Below, piece after piece: positions 1 through 7,181 of a stretch of 11,012 bases of DNA. Both the position numbers and the translations under genes were made by a program. Below the pieces are notes generated by a model that had not been told where the DNA came from, ran no database searches, and saw nothing but the letters and a program-made list of their open reading frames with translations. Every line of letters starts with the position of its first letter. The stretch's first letter is position 1. Origin of the DNA: Candidatus Rokuibacteriota bacterium (GTDB taxonomy: Bacteria; Methylomirabilota; Methylomirabilia; Rokubacteriales; CSP1-6); assembly GCA_016177555.1 (NCBI GenBank), contig JACOVB010000075.1, positions 1-11,012 of the forward strand. The letters run 5' to 3'.

Positions 1-6
1 CGAAGT

Positions 7-35
7 TTGACACCTCGCTGGGCCGGTGTTACCGT
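7..35 (+). promoter_or_regulatory. Candidate sigma-70 promoter upstream of miaB
   Basis: A perfect -35 hexamer TTGACA lies at 7-12. After an ideal 17-bp spacer comes TACCGT at 30-35, which matches TATAAT at the first two and the last position. Transcription would begin near 42, leaving a leader of only about nine bases that contains the AGGA ribosome-binding site. The short leader and half-matching -10 keep this tentative. The frame before miaB is open back to the window edge, so these bases could instead be the end of an upstream gene. Confidence 0.35.
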
Positions 36-50
36 AAGCCCCAGGAATTT

Positions 51-1403
51 ATGCTCAAACTCCATCTCATCACCTACGGCTGCCAGATGAACGAGTATGA
101 CTCCGAACGGGTGGCCGGGCTGCTGAAGCATGCGCGCTACGAGCTCACCGAATCCCCCGAGGCGGCGGACCTGATCCTGCTCAACACCTGCTCCATCCGC
201 GAGCGAGCCGAGGAGAAGGTCTTCTCCCAGCTCGGATCGCTGAGACGGCTCAAGAGCGCCAACCCGGATCTCCTGATCGGCGTGATGGGGTGCATGGCGC
301 AGCTCCAGTCGGGGGGGATCCAGGAGCGCGCGCCCTTCGTGGATCTGGTCTTCGGCTCCCCCGCGATCGCGCGGGTCGGGGAACTCGTGGCGCGCGCCCG
401 AGCCGAGCGGCGTCCGGTCATCGAGACGGGGGAAGGGCCCCTTGTGAAGATCGCCCCCCCGCCCGATGGGACGAGGCGCCTGAAGGCGTTCGTGACGATC
501 ATGGAGGGCTGTGAGAAGCACTGCACCTTCTGCGTTGTGCCGACGACGCGGGGCCGGGAGCGAAGCCACCCGCCGGAGTCCGTGCTGGAGGAGATCCGCG
601 GCCTCGCCGCGCGCGGCTGCCGCGAGGTCACGCTCCTCGGGCAGACGGTGAACGCCTACGGGCGCGACCTCGCGCCGCCCACCGACCTGGCCGACCTCCT
701 CGCGCGGGTGAACGCGATCGCGGGCATCGAGCGGATCCGGTTCACGACGTCCAACCCGTACAACCTCAACCGCCGGCTGATGCGCGCGATCCGCGAGGTC
801 CCGAAGGTGGTGGAGTACCTGCACCTGCCGCTGCAGTCGGGCTCCGACCGGATCCTCGAGCGCATGAACCGGGGCTATACCCGCGCCCGCTACCTCGAGC
901 TGATCGCCGAGGTCGAGGAGACCGTGCCGGGCATCGCGCTGTCCACCGACCTCATCGTGGGGTTTCCGGGGGAGACGGACGAAGACTTCCAGCAGACCGT
1001 GGACGTGGTGGAGCGGTTGCGCTACGACAACGTCTTCGCGTTCCGGTACTCGCGCCGGCCCGGCACGCCCGCCGCCGAGATGCCCGACCAGGTGCCGGAC
1101 GCCATCAAGGCGAGCCGGAATACGCGCATCCTCACGGTCGCGACCCGCGTGGCAGCCGAGCGCAGCCGCGCCCTGGAGGGGCGCGTGCTGCCGATCCTGG
1201 CGGATGGCCTCTCCCGGAAGAACGCGCGAGAGGCGACGGGCCGCACCCGGTGCAACCGCGTGGTGAACTTCGATCCCGAGGGCCAGGACCTCTTCGGCGA
1301 GGTGGTTCCCGTCCTCATCACCCAGGCCCTGCCTCACAGCCTGCGCGGAGCGCTGGCCGGCCGGGAGGCCGTTCTGCAGGCCGCGGGGATGCAGCCGGCG
1401 TAG
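51..1403 (+). CDS. miaB: tRNA-2-methylthio-N6-dimethylallyladenosine synthase (MiaB)
   Basis: This radical-SAM methylthiotransferase converts i6A37 to ms2i6A37 in tRNAs that read UNN codons. The N-terminal UPF0004 domain (residues 1-120) has the motif YGCQMNEYDS and the three conserved cluster cysteines C11, C47 and C81. The radical-SAM core follows with the CxxxCxxC motif C154, C158 and C161 in MEGCEKHCTFC, and LSTDLIVGFPGETDEDF further on. A TRAM domain fills about residues 375-445. The 450-residue length is normal for MiaB. The GCQMNEYDS opening and complete three-cysteine set point to MiaB rather than MtaB or RimO. The ATG at 51 has AGGA four bases upstream and gives the standard N-terminus, so the open frame before it is probably not coding for MiaB. 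It appears to be the first gene of a four-gene cluster, 14 nt ahead of the DUF151 gene. Confidence 0.95.
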   Translation: MLKLHLITYGCQMNEYDSERVAGLLKHARYELTESPEAADLILLNTCSIRERAEEKVFSQLGSLRRLKSANPDLLIGVMGCMAQLQSGGIQERAPFVDLVFGSPAIARVGELVARARAERRPVIETGEGPLVKIAPPPDGTRRLKAFVTIMEGCEKHCTFCVVPTTRGRERSHPPESVLEEIRGLAARGCREVTLLGQTVNAYGRDLAPPTDLADLLARVNAIAGIERIRFTTSNPYNLNRRLMRAIREVPKVVEYLHLPLQSGSDRILERMNRGYTRARYLELIAEVEETVPGIALSTDLIVGFPGETDEDFQQTVDVVERLRYDNVFAFRYSRRPGTPAAEMPDQVPDAIKASRNTRILTVATRVAAERSRALEGRVLPILADGLSRKNAREATGRTRCNRVVNFDPEGQDLFGEVVPVLITQALPHSLRGALAGREAVLQAAGMQPA

Positions 1404-1417
1404 GAGGGAGGAGCGCG

Positions 1418-1945
1418 ATGTGGCTCGAGATGAAGGTGAAGGGACTGGCCCTGGATCCGCTCTCCAACCTGCCGATCCTGATCCTCCGCGACGAGGAGGA
1501 GAAGCGCTCGCTTCCCATCTGGGTGGGGCTCGCGGAGGCCAACGCCATCGCGCTGGAGCTCGAGAAGATCCCGACGCCGCGGCCCATGACCCACGACCTG
1601 ATCAAGAGCATTCTCGAGGCGCTGCACGCGCGCGTGATCAAGGTCGTGGTGAACGACCTGCGCGACAACACCTTCTTCGCGGTCATCCATCTGCAGCTCG
1701 GCTCCACCGAGATCACGGTGGACTCGCGCCCCTCCGACGCCATCGCCCTGGCCCTGCGGGTGGCCGCCCCCATCTTCGTGGAGGAGGAGGTCGTCCTCAA
1801 GGCGCAGACCGCGGAGGTCGTCAGGGAGGGCGAGGCGGCTCCCGCCAAGGCTGAGGACCAGGAGAAGGTGAAGGAGTGGCTCGACTCGATCACGCCTGGG
1901 GACTTCATGGAGCGCGGCAAAGAGCCGGGCGGCCCGGTCGAGTAG
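1418..1945 (+). CDS. Bifunctional nuclease family (DUF151) protein
   Basis: This 175-residue protein has the full set of DUF151/BFN signatures: LPIWVG at 32-37, RPMTHDL at 55-61, TFFAVI near 85-90 and DSRPSDAIALALR at 102-114. A short C-terminal tail ends in a WLDSITPGDF motif, also usual in the family. Plant and bacterial members have been described as nucleases acting on RNA and DNA. For most bacterial members the physiological role is not settled, so the product name should be read as a family name. The start at 1418 is preceded by a strong purine-rich ribosome-binding site (GGAGGGAGGAG, 1403-1413). An upstream in-frame start at 1250 would lie inside miaB and gives a low-complexity extension, so it was rejected. 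The gene follows miaB by 14 nt and ends 3 nt before the glycosyltransferase, which suggests co-transcription. Confidence 0.9.
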   Translation: MWLEMKVKGLALDPLSNLPILILRDEEEKRSLPIWVGLAEANAIALELEKIPTPRPMTHDLIKSILEALHARVIKVVVNDLRDNTFFAVIHLQLGSTEITVDSRPSDAIALALRVAAPIFVEEEVVLKAQTAEVVREGEAAPAKAEDQEKVKEWLDSITPGDFMERGKEPGGPVE

Positions 1946-1948
1946 TGG

Positions 1949-3088
1949 ATGCGGGTCGCACTGTTCACCAACAACTACCTGCCCTTCCGGGGCGGGGTCG
2001 CCACCTCCGTCGAGACGCTCCGCGAGGGGCTTGAGGTCCTCGGGCACCGCACCTGGGTCTTCGCGCCGGCCCCCTCGGCCAGAGTGGAGGACCCGCCACG
2101 GGTCTTCCGGTACCGGTCGATCCCCGCGCCCACCTATCCCGGCTTCGCCCTGCCGCTGCCGTTCTCGCCGCGCCTCGCGCGGATCGCGCGCGGACTCGAT
2201 CTCGAGGTCATCCACGCGCAGCATCCGTTCCTTCTTGGGGTGACGGCGCGGCGGCTCGCCCGCCGGCAGGACATCCCGCTCGTCTTCACCTACCACACGC
2301 GCTACGAGAAGTACGCGCACTACGTGCCCCTGCCGCAGCGCCTGGTGGCCGCGCTGGCGGTGCGGCTCTCCTGCCGGTTCGCGAACGCGGCGGACCTGGT
2401 GGTGGCGCCGTCGGCGGGGATCGCCGAGATGCTCCACGCACGCGGCGTCGCGGCGCCCGTGGCCGTGGTGCCCACGGGAGTCCCGGTGGACCGCTTCGCG
2501 CCGGGAGATCGCGTCGCCGCGCGCCGGAGGCTCGGGCTGCCGGCGGACGGGCCGCTCTGCCTCTACGTGGGGCGGCTGGACCGGGAGAAGAACGTGGACC
2601 GGGTGATCGCCGCCTTCGGCTCGATTGCCGGGGCGGTGTCGGCGGTCCGGCTCTCCCTCGTGGGGCAGGGCAGTCACGCGCAGGCGCTTCGACGGATCGC
2701 CGAGGCGAGTCCGGCCTGCGAACGGATCCACTTCCACGGCGGGGTGGCGCGCGACGACCTCCCACCTTACTATCAGGCCGCCGACCTGTTCCTCTTCGCG
2801 TCCGAGACGGAGACCCAGGGGCTCGTTCTCGCCGAGGCGCACGCCTGCGGGCTCGCCGCCGTGGCTGTGCGCGCCTCGGGCGTCGAGGAGGTCGTCGTGG
2901 ACGGGGAGACGGGTGTCCTCACCAAGCCGGATGCCGGCGACCTGGCAGACGCGGCCATCGCGCTCCTGCTGGAGCCCGAGCGGCGCCGCGCGATGGGACA
3001 GGCGGCGCGTGTCGTGGCGGAGCGGTCGTTCTCGGCATCCGTCCAGGTCGCGGCCATGGCGGCCGAATACGCGCGTCTGTTGCGATGA
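1949..3088 (+). CDS. GT4 family glycosyltransferase, diacylglycerol-glucosyltransferase-like
   Basis: This is a 379-residue GT-B fold retaining glycosyltransferase. The N-terminal acceptor domain has GGVATS at 15-20, HAQHPFLLG at 89-97 and TYHTRYEKYAHY at 114-125. That set is typical of the GT4 branch containing 1,2-diacylglycerol 3-glucosyltransferases and related lipid mannosyltransferases. The C-terminal nucleotide-sugar domain has PTGVPVDRF at 175-183, VGRLDREKN at 207-215 and the EX7E catalytic motif as E288 and E296. It probably transfers a sugar from an NDP donor to a membrane lipid at the cytoplasmic face. There is no transmembrane helix, so association would be peripheral. Donor and acceptor cannot be read from the sequence. 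It starts 3 nt after the DUF151 stop without a clear ribosome-binding site, which implies translational coupling, and its stop overlaps the next gene by ATGA. Confidence 0.88.
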   Translation: MRVALFTNNYLPFRGGVATSVETLREGLEVLGHRTWVFAPAPSARVEDPPRVFRYRSIPAPTYPGFALPLPFSPRLARIARGLDLEVIHAQHPFLLGVTARRLARRQDIPLVFTYHTRYEKYAHYVPLPQRLVAALAVRLSCRFANAADLVVAPSAGIAEMLHARGVAAPVAVVPTGVPVDRFAPGDRVAARRRLGLPADGPLCLYVGRLDREKNVDRVIAAFGSIAGAVSAVRLSLVGQGSHAQALRRIAEASPACERIHFHGGVARDDLPPYYQAADLFLFASETETQGLVLAEAHACGLAAVAVRASGVEEVVVDGETGVLTKPDAGDLADAAIALLLEPERRRAMGQAARVVAERSFSASVQVAAMAAEYARLLR

Positions 3089-3342
3089 ACGGACGGGAGC
3101 TGAGACTGGTGCTGCGGTCGGAGTGGGACGGCAGCGCCGGCCCCTCGGGGCGCAGCGGGCTCCTGGCCGGCGACGAGCGGGTGCGCACTCTTCTGCGGGT
3201 TCTGGTCACCTATCCGGAGGTATGCTACATTCTGCCCGATCGCATTCGCCTCGAACCCTCGGCGGATCCTCGCTTGCTGGAGACCATCACGCGCTTCCTC
3301 GCGCGCCAGTCCTGGCTGGTGACGACCGTCAGCGTCCGATGA
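3085..3342 (+). CDS. Small protein of unknown function (85 aa)
   Basis: I do not recognise this family. The ATG overlaps the glycosyltransferase stop in an ATGA junction, the usual sign of coupled translation, which is the main reason to believe it is a gene. The N-terminal half is rich in Arg, Gly and Ser (residues 1-35). The second half looks folded: LRVLVTYPEVCYILPDRIRL at about 37-56 and a predicted amphipathic helix LLETITRFLARQSW at about 64-77. There is no signal peptide, membrane segment or metal motif, and the single cysteine is isolated. It ends 39 nt before the first tandem repeat and appears to be the last gene of the miaB cluster. A role alongside the glycosyltransferase is possible but rests only on position. 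Confidence 0.6.
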   Translation: MNGRELRLVLRSEWDGSAGPSGRSGLLAGDERVRTLLRVLVTYPEVCYILPDRIRLEPSADPRLLETITRFLARQSWLVTTVSVR

Positions 3343-3381
3343 GCGGCGGCAGCGAAACGGCCACGGTGACAACGGTACCCC

Positions 3382-3504
3382 GATGAGCGCTTGCGCGAAG
3401 AGGCCATCCCGCAACGTGAAGTCATCCACATTCAGGCGAGACAGATGAGCGCTTGCGCGAAGAGGCCATCCCGCAACGTGAAGTCATCCACATTCAGGCG
3501 AGAC
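3382..3504 (+). repeat. Tandem pair of 61-bp elements (locus A), candidate structured RNA
   Basis: Copy 1 (3382-3442) and copy 2 (3444-3504) are identical over 61 bases and separated by one A. Each begins GATGA, then a GCGC-TT-GCGC inverted repeat (3387-3396 and 3449-3458; in RNA best drawn as GCG-CUUG-CGC), then GAAGAGGCC. A second short stem, GTG/CAC (3416-3418 with 3427-3429 in copy 1), follows, and the unit ends CGAGAC. The pair lies between the miaB cluster and the diiron gene, whose ribosome-binding site starts ten bases after copy 2. A diverged pair at 10171-10306 has the same layout. CGATG at 3508-3512 may be the remnant start of a third unit. Function is unknown; a cis-regulatory RNA or dispersed repeat is plausible. 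Confidence 0.85.
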
Positions 3505-3513
3505 GGACGATGT

Positions 3514-3523
3514 GGAGAGGAGA
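3514..3523 (+). promoter_or_regulatory. Ribosome-binding site setting the diiron gene start
   Basis: The purine run GGAGAGGAGA ends five bases before the ATG at 3529. The same frame is open upstream through the repeats, with an ATG inside repeat copy 2 at 3445 and a TTG in copy 1 at 3391, but neither has a comparable site. This favours translation starting at 3529 and leaving the repeats non-coding. Confidence 0.7.
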
Positions 3524-3528
3524 CGCAC

Positions 3529-4353
3529 ATGAGCGAGCAGGACGCCGAGGTGCGGCTGCTGCAGAGGATCCGGGCGGGGGAGCGCATCGAGTCGTCCGGC
3601 GAGATGACCGAGGAGTACCGCCGCAACGTGATCCACCTGATGACCATGCAGGCCGACTCCGAGCTCGCCGGCGCCTTCGGCTACGTGCCGTGGATCATGA
3701 AGGCGCCGACCATCGAGGAGAAACACGTGGTGGCGCAGATCGTGAGGGACGAGGTCCGCCACGCGCACGTGATGTACGGGCTGCTGGAGGATCTGGGAGT
3801 TGACGTGGGGACCCACATCGCCCGGCACGACTTCACCCTCCGGCTCGACGACGCGACCACCGACATCGGCACCCAGCGAGTGGCCGACGACAAGCGCGTG
3901 AACATCTTCTACTACCCCATCGACCGCTGGGCCGACTTCGTGTTCTTCAACTTCTGCATGGACCGCGGGGCGGGACATCAGCTCGAGGACGTGCGGCAGT
4001 GCTCCTACGGGCCGTGGGCGCGGGCCATCGAGGGCATCTTCAAGGAAGAGAAGATGCACATCCGCCACGGCGAGCTATGGGTGGAGCGCCTGGGCGCCGA
4101 TCCGGTGACGCGCCCGGAGGCACAGGCGACGCTGGGCAAGTGGTACGTGCGGACGATGAACATCTTCGGACGCCCCGGATCGCCGCGCAATGCGCTGTAC
4201 CGGAAGTACGGCCTGAAGCTCCGCGATAACGACGAGGTGCGGCAGGGGTTCGCCCGCGAGGTCAAGGAGCTGGTCGAGGCCGCCGGGCTCAAGGCGCCCG
4301 AGTGGACGCCTGCGTGGGACCGCCTCCCGGAAGAGGCGCAGATTCCGGGATGA
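3529..4353 (+). CDS. PaaA/PaaC-like ferritin-fold diiron protein
   Basis: This 274-residue protein resembles the phenylacetyl-CoA epoxidase (PaaA/PaaC) family of ferritin-like diiron proteins. Likely metal ligands are E45 in QADSE, E75 and H78 in RDEVRH, and E174 and H177 in KEEKMH, the two EX2H motifs of a four-helix diiron centre. The helix WADFVFFNFCMDRGAGHQLED (about 134-154) should supply the remaining carboxylate, but which residue (D145 or E153) is unclear. In Paa systems PaaA works with PaaC, PaaB, PaaD and the reductase PaaE; none of these is adjacent. It may therefore act alone, use partners elsewhere, or have another oxygenase role such as oxidising a CoA thioester. ATG 3529 was chosen for its strong ribosome-binding site. 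Longer frames reaching 3391 run through the repeats. The tandem repeat pair lies directly upstream. Confidence 0.8.
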   Translation: MSEQDAEVRLLQRIRAGERIESSGEMTEEYRRNVIHLMTMQADSELAGAFGYVPWIMKAPTIEEKHVVAQIVRDEVRHAHVMYGLLEDLGVDVGTHIARHDFTLRLDDATTDIGTQRVADDKRVNIFYYPIDRWADFVFFNFCMDRGAGHQLEDVRQCSYGPWARAIEGIFKEEKMHIRHGELWVERLGADPVTRPEAQATLGKWYVRTMNIFGRPGSPRNALYRKYGLKLRDNDEVRQGFAREVKELVEAAGLKAPEWTPAWDRLPEEAQIPG

Positions 4354-4422
4354 CCCCCCTCGGGCGTAAGACAGAGATCATCGCGTCGATGGCATGACAC
4401 CCTCAAGCTTCCGGGGAGACTC

Positions 4423-5070
4423 GTGAGAGCCAGCGCGGTCTGGAGAGCCGTGGCGGGTCTCGCGCTCCTCACCGGCGTGGCTCTCGCCGCTGCGGCGCCG
4501 CCACAGCAGGTGAAGGTCGTCATCGAGCTCCGCCAGCAGGGACGGGCGAGCCAGCAGGGAGTCCAGGCCTCCGGCGGGGTCATGGTCCGGCAGCGGTCCA
4601 CGCGCGCGGGCGGGTCGGTCGCCGTGGAGGACACGACGACCACGACGACGCGCTCGTCGGGGATCTTCCTCGTGGTGCAGGACGGCGGGTCGGGGACCAT
4701 GGTGGTGGCGCAGGAGGTGCCGTACCCGCAGCTCGCGTACTTCTTCGACTACGCGGCGGGGAAGGGGTATGTCGCCCAGGGGGTGGCATGGCAGCGGCTG
4801 GGCACGGGCTTGACCGTGAGGCCCACCGTGCTGCCGCGAGGCCAGATCCGGCTCACGGTGACTCCGTGGCTGAGCTACGTGACGGCGGGCGGCGGAGGCA
4901 GCATCGAGCTGGTGGAGGCGGCGACGGAGCTGGTGGTGGCCGCCGGTGCGAAGGTCCAGCTCGGCGGGGCGGCGACGGCGCTTCACGCCGTGACCCGCCA
5001 GGTTCTCGGGTACCGCGAGGAGCGGAGCGCGGGGGAGACAGGCATCTTCCTCACGGCGACGCTCCAGTGA
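4423..5070 (+). CDS. Exported secretin-like protein, function unknown
   Basis: The 215-residue product starts with a clear Sec signal peptide: R2 and R8, a hydrophobic run at about 9-24, and a likely cleavage after the alanine run near residue 25. The mature part recalls the C-terminal secretin domain of type II/III secretion or pilus outer-membrane channels. It opens with VKVVIELRQQGR (30-41), like the strand that begins secretin domains, and has GTGLTVRPTVLPRGQIRLTVTP at 127-148, which matches the G-x-x-L-x-V-x-P...I-x-L-x-V-x-P pattern. It is much shorter than a real secretin, lacks N0/N1 domains, and has a Thr-rich run (71-76), so a channel is doubtful; a periplasmic or outer-membrane-associated protein is likelier. 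The start is GTG with GGGGAG (4413-4418) upstream. No secretion genes surround it. Confidence 0.65.
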   Translation: MRASAVWRAVAGLALLTGVALAAAAPPQQVKVVIELRQQGRASQQGVQASGGVMVRQRSTRAGGSVAVEDTTTTTTRSSGIFLVVQDGGSGTMVVAQEVPYPQLAYFFDYAAGKGYVAQGVAWQRLGTGLTVRPTVLPRGQIRLTVTPWLSYVTAGGGGSIELVEAATELVVAAGAKVQLGGAATALHAVTRQVLGYREERSAGETGIFLTATLQ

Positions 5071-5083
5071 TCAGCAGGCGACG

Positions 5084-5099
5084 GGGGGCAGCGGCCCCC
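5084..5099 (+). other. GC-rich hairpin before the ABC operon
   Basis: GGGGGC (5084-5089) and GCCCCC (5094-5099) form a perfect six-base-pair stem with an AGCG loop. It lies in the 48-bp gap between the secretin-like gene and the binding-protein gene, eight bases before the AAGGAGG ribosome-binding site. No T-run follows, so it is not a classical intrinsic terminator. It could protect the operon mRNA end, attenuate, or be chance in GC-rich DNA. Confidence 0.4.
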
Positions 5100-5118
5100 A
5101 CACTCTAAGGAGGCGGCC

Positions 5119-6306
5119 ATGGGCGCAAGGGTTTTCGTGATGCTCTGGGCTCTCATCCTGGTGCTCGGCGTTCCCCTCGGGGCCGGCGCCCAGGAGTACC
5201 GCATCGGGTTCGTGGCGGCCATCACCGGCCCGGCCTCGTCGCTCGGCGTGCCGGAGCGCGACCTCGCTCAGCTCGTCCAGAAGGAGTGGGACGCCAAGGG
5301 GGGCATCGCGGGGCCCGACGGCAAGAGGTACCCCGTGAAGATCATCATCCACGACGACGAGTCCAAGGCCGACACCACCGTGCGGAGCGTGAAGAAGCTC
5401 ATCGGCGAGGACAAGGTCCACGTCGTGATCGCCTCCAGCCAGAGTCCCACCAGCCTGGCCGTCATCCCGGTGGCCACCGAGGCTGCCGTACCGCTGATCT
5501 CCATGGCCTCCAGCCATGCCATCGTGACCCCGATCAAGGAGCGCTTCTGGATCTTCAAGACCCCGCAGTCCAACATCCACGTGGCCCTGCACCAGGTGAA
5601 GTACCTGAAGGCCAAGGGGTTCAAGAAGGTGGCGAGCCTCTACGTCAACGACGCCTTCGGCGACGACTCGCGGCGGGGACTGGCGCAGATCCTCCAGGGC
5701 ACGGGGATCGAGGTCGCGTACGAGGACAAGTTCGAGCAGCGCGACACGGACATGACCCCCCAGCTCACGAAGGCGAAGGCCAGCGGGGCGCAGGCGCTCA
5801 TCATCCATGCCATCGGGCCCTCCTCGGTCCTCATCACGCGCCAGGCGAAGGACCTGGGGCTGACGCTGCCGATCGTCCACAACCACGGCATCGGCACGAA
5901 GTTCTTCATCCAGCAGAGCGGCCCGGCCGCGGAAGGGGTGATCTTCCCCATCGGCAAGCTCCTGGTCGCCGAGCAGCTCCCCGACGCCGATCCCCAGAAG
6001 AAGGCGCTCCTGGACTTCGTGCGCTTCTACGAGACCCCGCAGCGCCCGCGCAGCACCTTCGCCGGCCATGCCTGGGACGCGCTCCAGATCGCCGGCATGG
6101 CGCTCGGCAAGGTGGCCCCGGGGACGCCCACCAAGGAGACCTACGCGAGGATCCGCGACGGGATCGAGGGCGTGAAGAACTTCGCGGGCACGGGCGGCAT
6201 CTTCAACATGTCGGCCGAGGACCATGTCGGGCTTGACGAGCGCTCCATGGTGCTCGTGCGGATCGAGGGCGGGGACTGGAAGCATTTCCCGCCCGAGAAG
6301 TGGTAG
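5119..6306 (+). CDS. Branched-chain-type ABC transporter substrate-binding protein
   Basis: This is the periplasmic binding component of a HAAT/LIV-type importer. Residues 1-24 form a Sec signal peptide ending AGA before Q25; there is no lipobox cysteine, so a soluble periplasmic protein is expected. The mature 371 residues have the type I periplasmic-binding fold. YRIGFVAAITGPASSLGVPERD (27-48) forms the first strand and ligand loop, and IASSQSPTSLAVIPVATEAAVPLIS (104-128) is the characteristic first-lobe segment. The N-terminal TGPASSLG loop fits a carboxylate-containing ligand, but the family also binds aromatic acids, amides and urea, so the ligand is not determined. A strong AAGGAGG site (5107-5113) precedes ATG 5119. 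This is the first gene of the importer operon and overlaps the permease gene by 7 nt. Confidence 0.92.
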   Translation: MGARVFVMLWALILVLGVPLGAGAQEYRIGFVAAITGPASSLGVPERDLAQLVQKEWDAKGGIAGPDGKRYPVKIIIHDDESKADTTVRSVKKLIGEDKVHVVIASSQSPTSLAVIPVATEAAVPLISMASSHAIVTPIKERFWIFKTPQSNIHVALHQVKYLKAKGFKKVASLYVNDAFGDDSRRGLAQILQGTGIEVAYEDKFEQRDTDMTPQLTKAKASGAQALIIHAIGPSSVLITRQAKDLGLTLPIVHNHGIGTKFFIQQSGPAAEGVIFPIGKLLVAEQLPDADPQKKALLDFVRFYETPQRPRSTFAGHAWDALQIAGMALGKVAPGTPTKETYARIRDGIEGVKNFAGTGGIFNMSAEDHVGLDERSMVLVRIEGGDWKHFPPEKW

Positions 6307-7181
6307 ACCAGCTCCTTCAGCTCAGCCTCAGCGGGCTCGCGACCGGGAGCATCTACGCTCTCATCGCCCTGGGCTTCGTGACGATCTACAACGTCACGGG
6401 GATCATCAACTTCGCCCAGGGGGAGTTCGCGATGCTCGGCGCCATGGCGCTCATCGCCCTGGGCCCGCTGGGGCTGCCGCTCCCTCTGGCCATCGCGGCG
6501 GCCGTCGGGCTCGTGACTTTCGTGGGCGCCGGGATGGAGCGGCTCACCATCCACCCGGCGCGGCAGGCCTCGACGGTCACGCTGATCATCATCACCATCG
6601 GCGTGGATATCGCCCTTCGGGGGCTGGGGCTGCTGCTCTGGGGCACCGACCCGTACACGATCGCGCCGTTTACCCCGGGGCCGCCGGTCCGAGTGGGCGC
6701 GGCGGTGATCACGCGGCAGGGGCTGTGGATCCTGGGCACCACGGCCGCCCTCCTCGTGGTGCTGTGGCTCTTCTTCATGTACTCGTACCGCGGCAAGGTG
6801 CTCCGCGCCTGCGCGATCAACCCGCTCTCGGCGCGCCTGTCGGGCATCCGGCCGGATCGGATGTCGCTGGTGGCCTTCTCGCTGTCGGCCGGGCTGGGCG
6901 CCATCGGCGGGATCGTCATGGCGCCTGTGACGCTGGCCTCCTATGACATGGGGCTGTCGCTCGGTCTCCGCGGCTTCGTCGCCGCCATCATGGGCGGACT
7001 CACCAATCCGGCAGGCGCCGTGGTGGGGGCGCTGCTCCTCGCCGTGCTCGAGAACATCGCGGCGGGCGTCTTCAGGGCGGCGTACAAAGAGGCCGTCGCC
7101 TTCCTCGTGCTCTTCCTGATCCTGCTCGTGCGGCCCCAGGGGATCTTCGGGCCCGGCGGCGCGGCTCGCGGCGGGCTGTGA
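6300..7181 (+). CDS. Branched-chain-type ABC transporter permease (LivH family)
   Basis: This 293-residue polytopic inner-membrane protein is one of the two permeases of the importer. The opening LLQLSLSGLATGSIYALIALGFVTIYNVTGIINFAQGEFAMLGA (5-48) is diagnostic for LivH: a first helix, then the INFAQGE motif. Hydrophobic segments recur through the protein. Near the end come GLRGFVAAIMGGLTNPAGAVVGALLLAVLENI (about 222-253), the cytoplasmic coupling region, and a last helix FLVLFLILLVRPQGIFG. Start is GTG at 6300, overlapping the binding-protein stop by 7 nt. It has only a weak GAGAAG site, so coupled translation is likely, and the resulting N-terminus matches the family. It should pair with the LivM-type protein encoded next and be driven by the two ATPases. 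Confidence 0.92.
   Translation: MVDQLLQLSLSGLATGSIYALIALGFVTIYNVTGIINFAQGEFAMLGAMALIALGPLGLPLPLAIAAAVGLVTFVGAGMERLTIHPARQASTVTLIIITIGVDIALRGLGLLLWGTDPYTIAPFTPGPPVRVGAAVITRQGLWILGTTAALLVVLWLFFMYSYRGKVLRACAINPLSARLSGIRPDRMSLVAFSLSAGLGAIGGIVMAPVTLASYDMGLSLGLRGFVAAIMGGLTNPAGAVVGALLLAVLENIAAGVFRAAYKEAVAFLVLFLILLVRPQGIFGPGGAARGGL

Noticed and set aside
1250..1945. Extended DUF151 protein starting within miaB
   Set aside because: The added 56 residues are low-complexity, out of frame with miaB, and the strong ribosome-binding site sits before ATG 1418.
1334..2842. 502-codon minus-strand open frame
   Set aside because: Its product is an Arg/His/Glu/Gly-rich low-complexity sequence opposite the DUF151 and glycosyltransferase genes, typical of GC-rich shadow frames.
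3382..3504. Hammerhead ribozyme (C-N-GAUGA, stem, GAA resembles its core)
   Set aside because: The invariant U4 is C or A in the four units and A15.1 is G. Neither stem I nor stem III can be formed: nothing complementary to the AGGCC or GGCGAGA flanks lies at the needed places.
3391..4353. Longer diiron protein starting inside the repeats
   Set aside because: The extension is encoded by the tandem repeats and has no ribosome-binding site. ATG 3529 has GGAGAGGAGA just ahead and gives a normal N-terminus.
5084..5099. Rho-independent terminator
   Set aside because: The stem is perfect but no T-run follows, so it was reported only as a hairpin.
5071..6285. 404-codon minus-strand open frame
   Set aside because: It mirrors the binding-protein gene and shows only His/Asp/Leu/Arg-rich low-complexity sequence.
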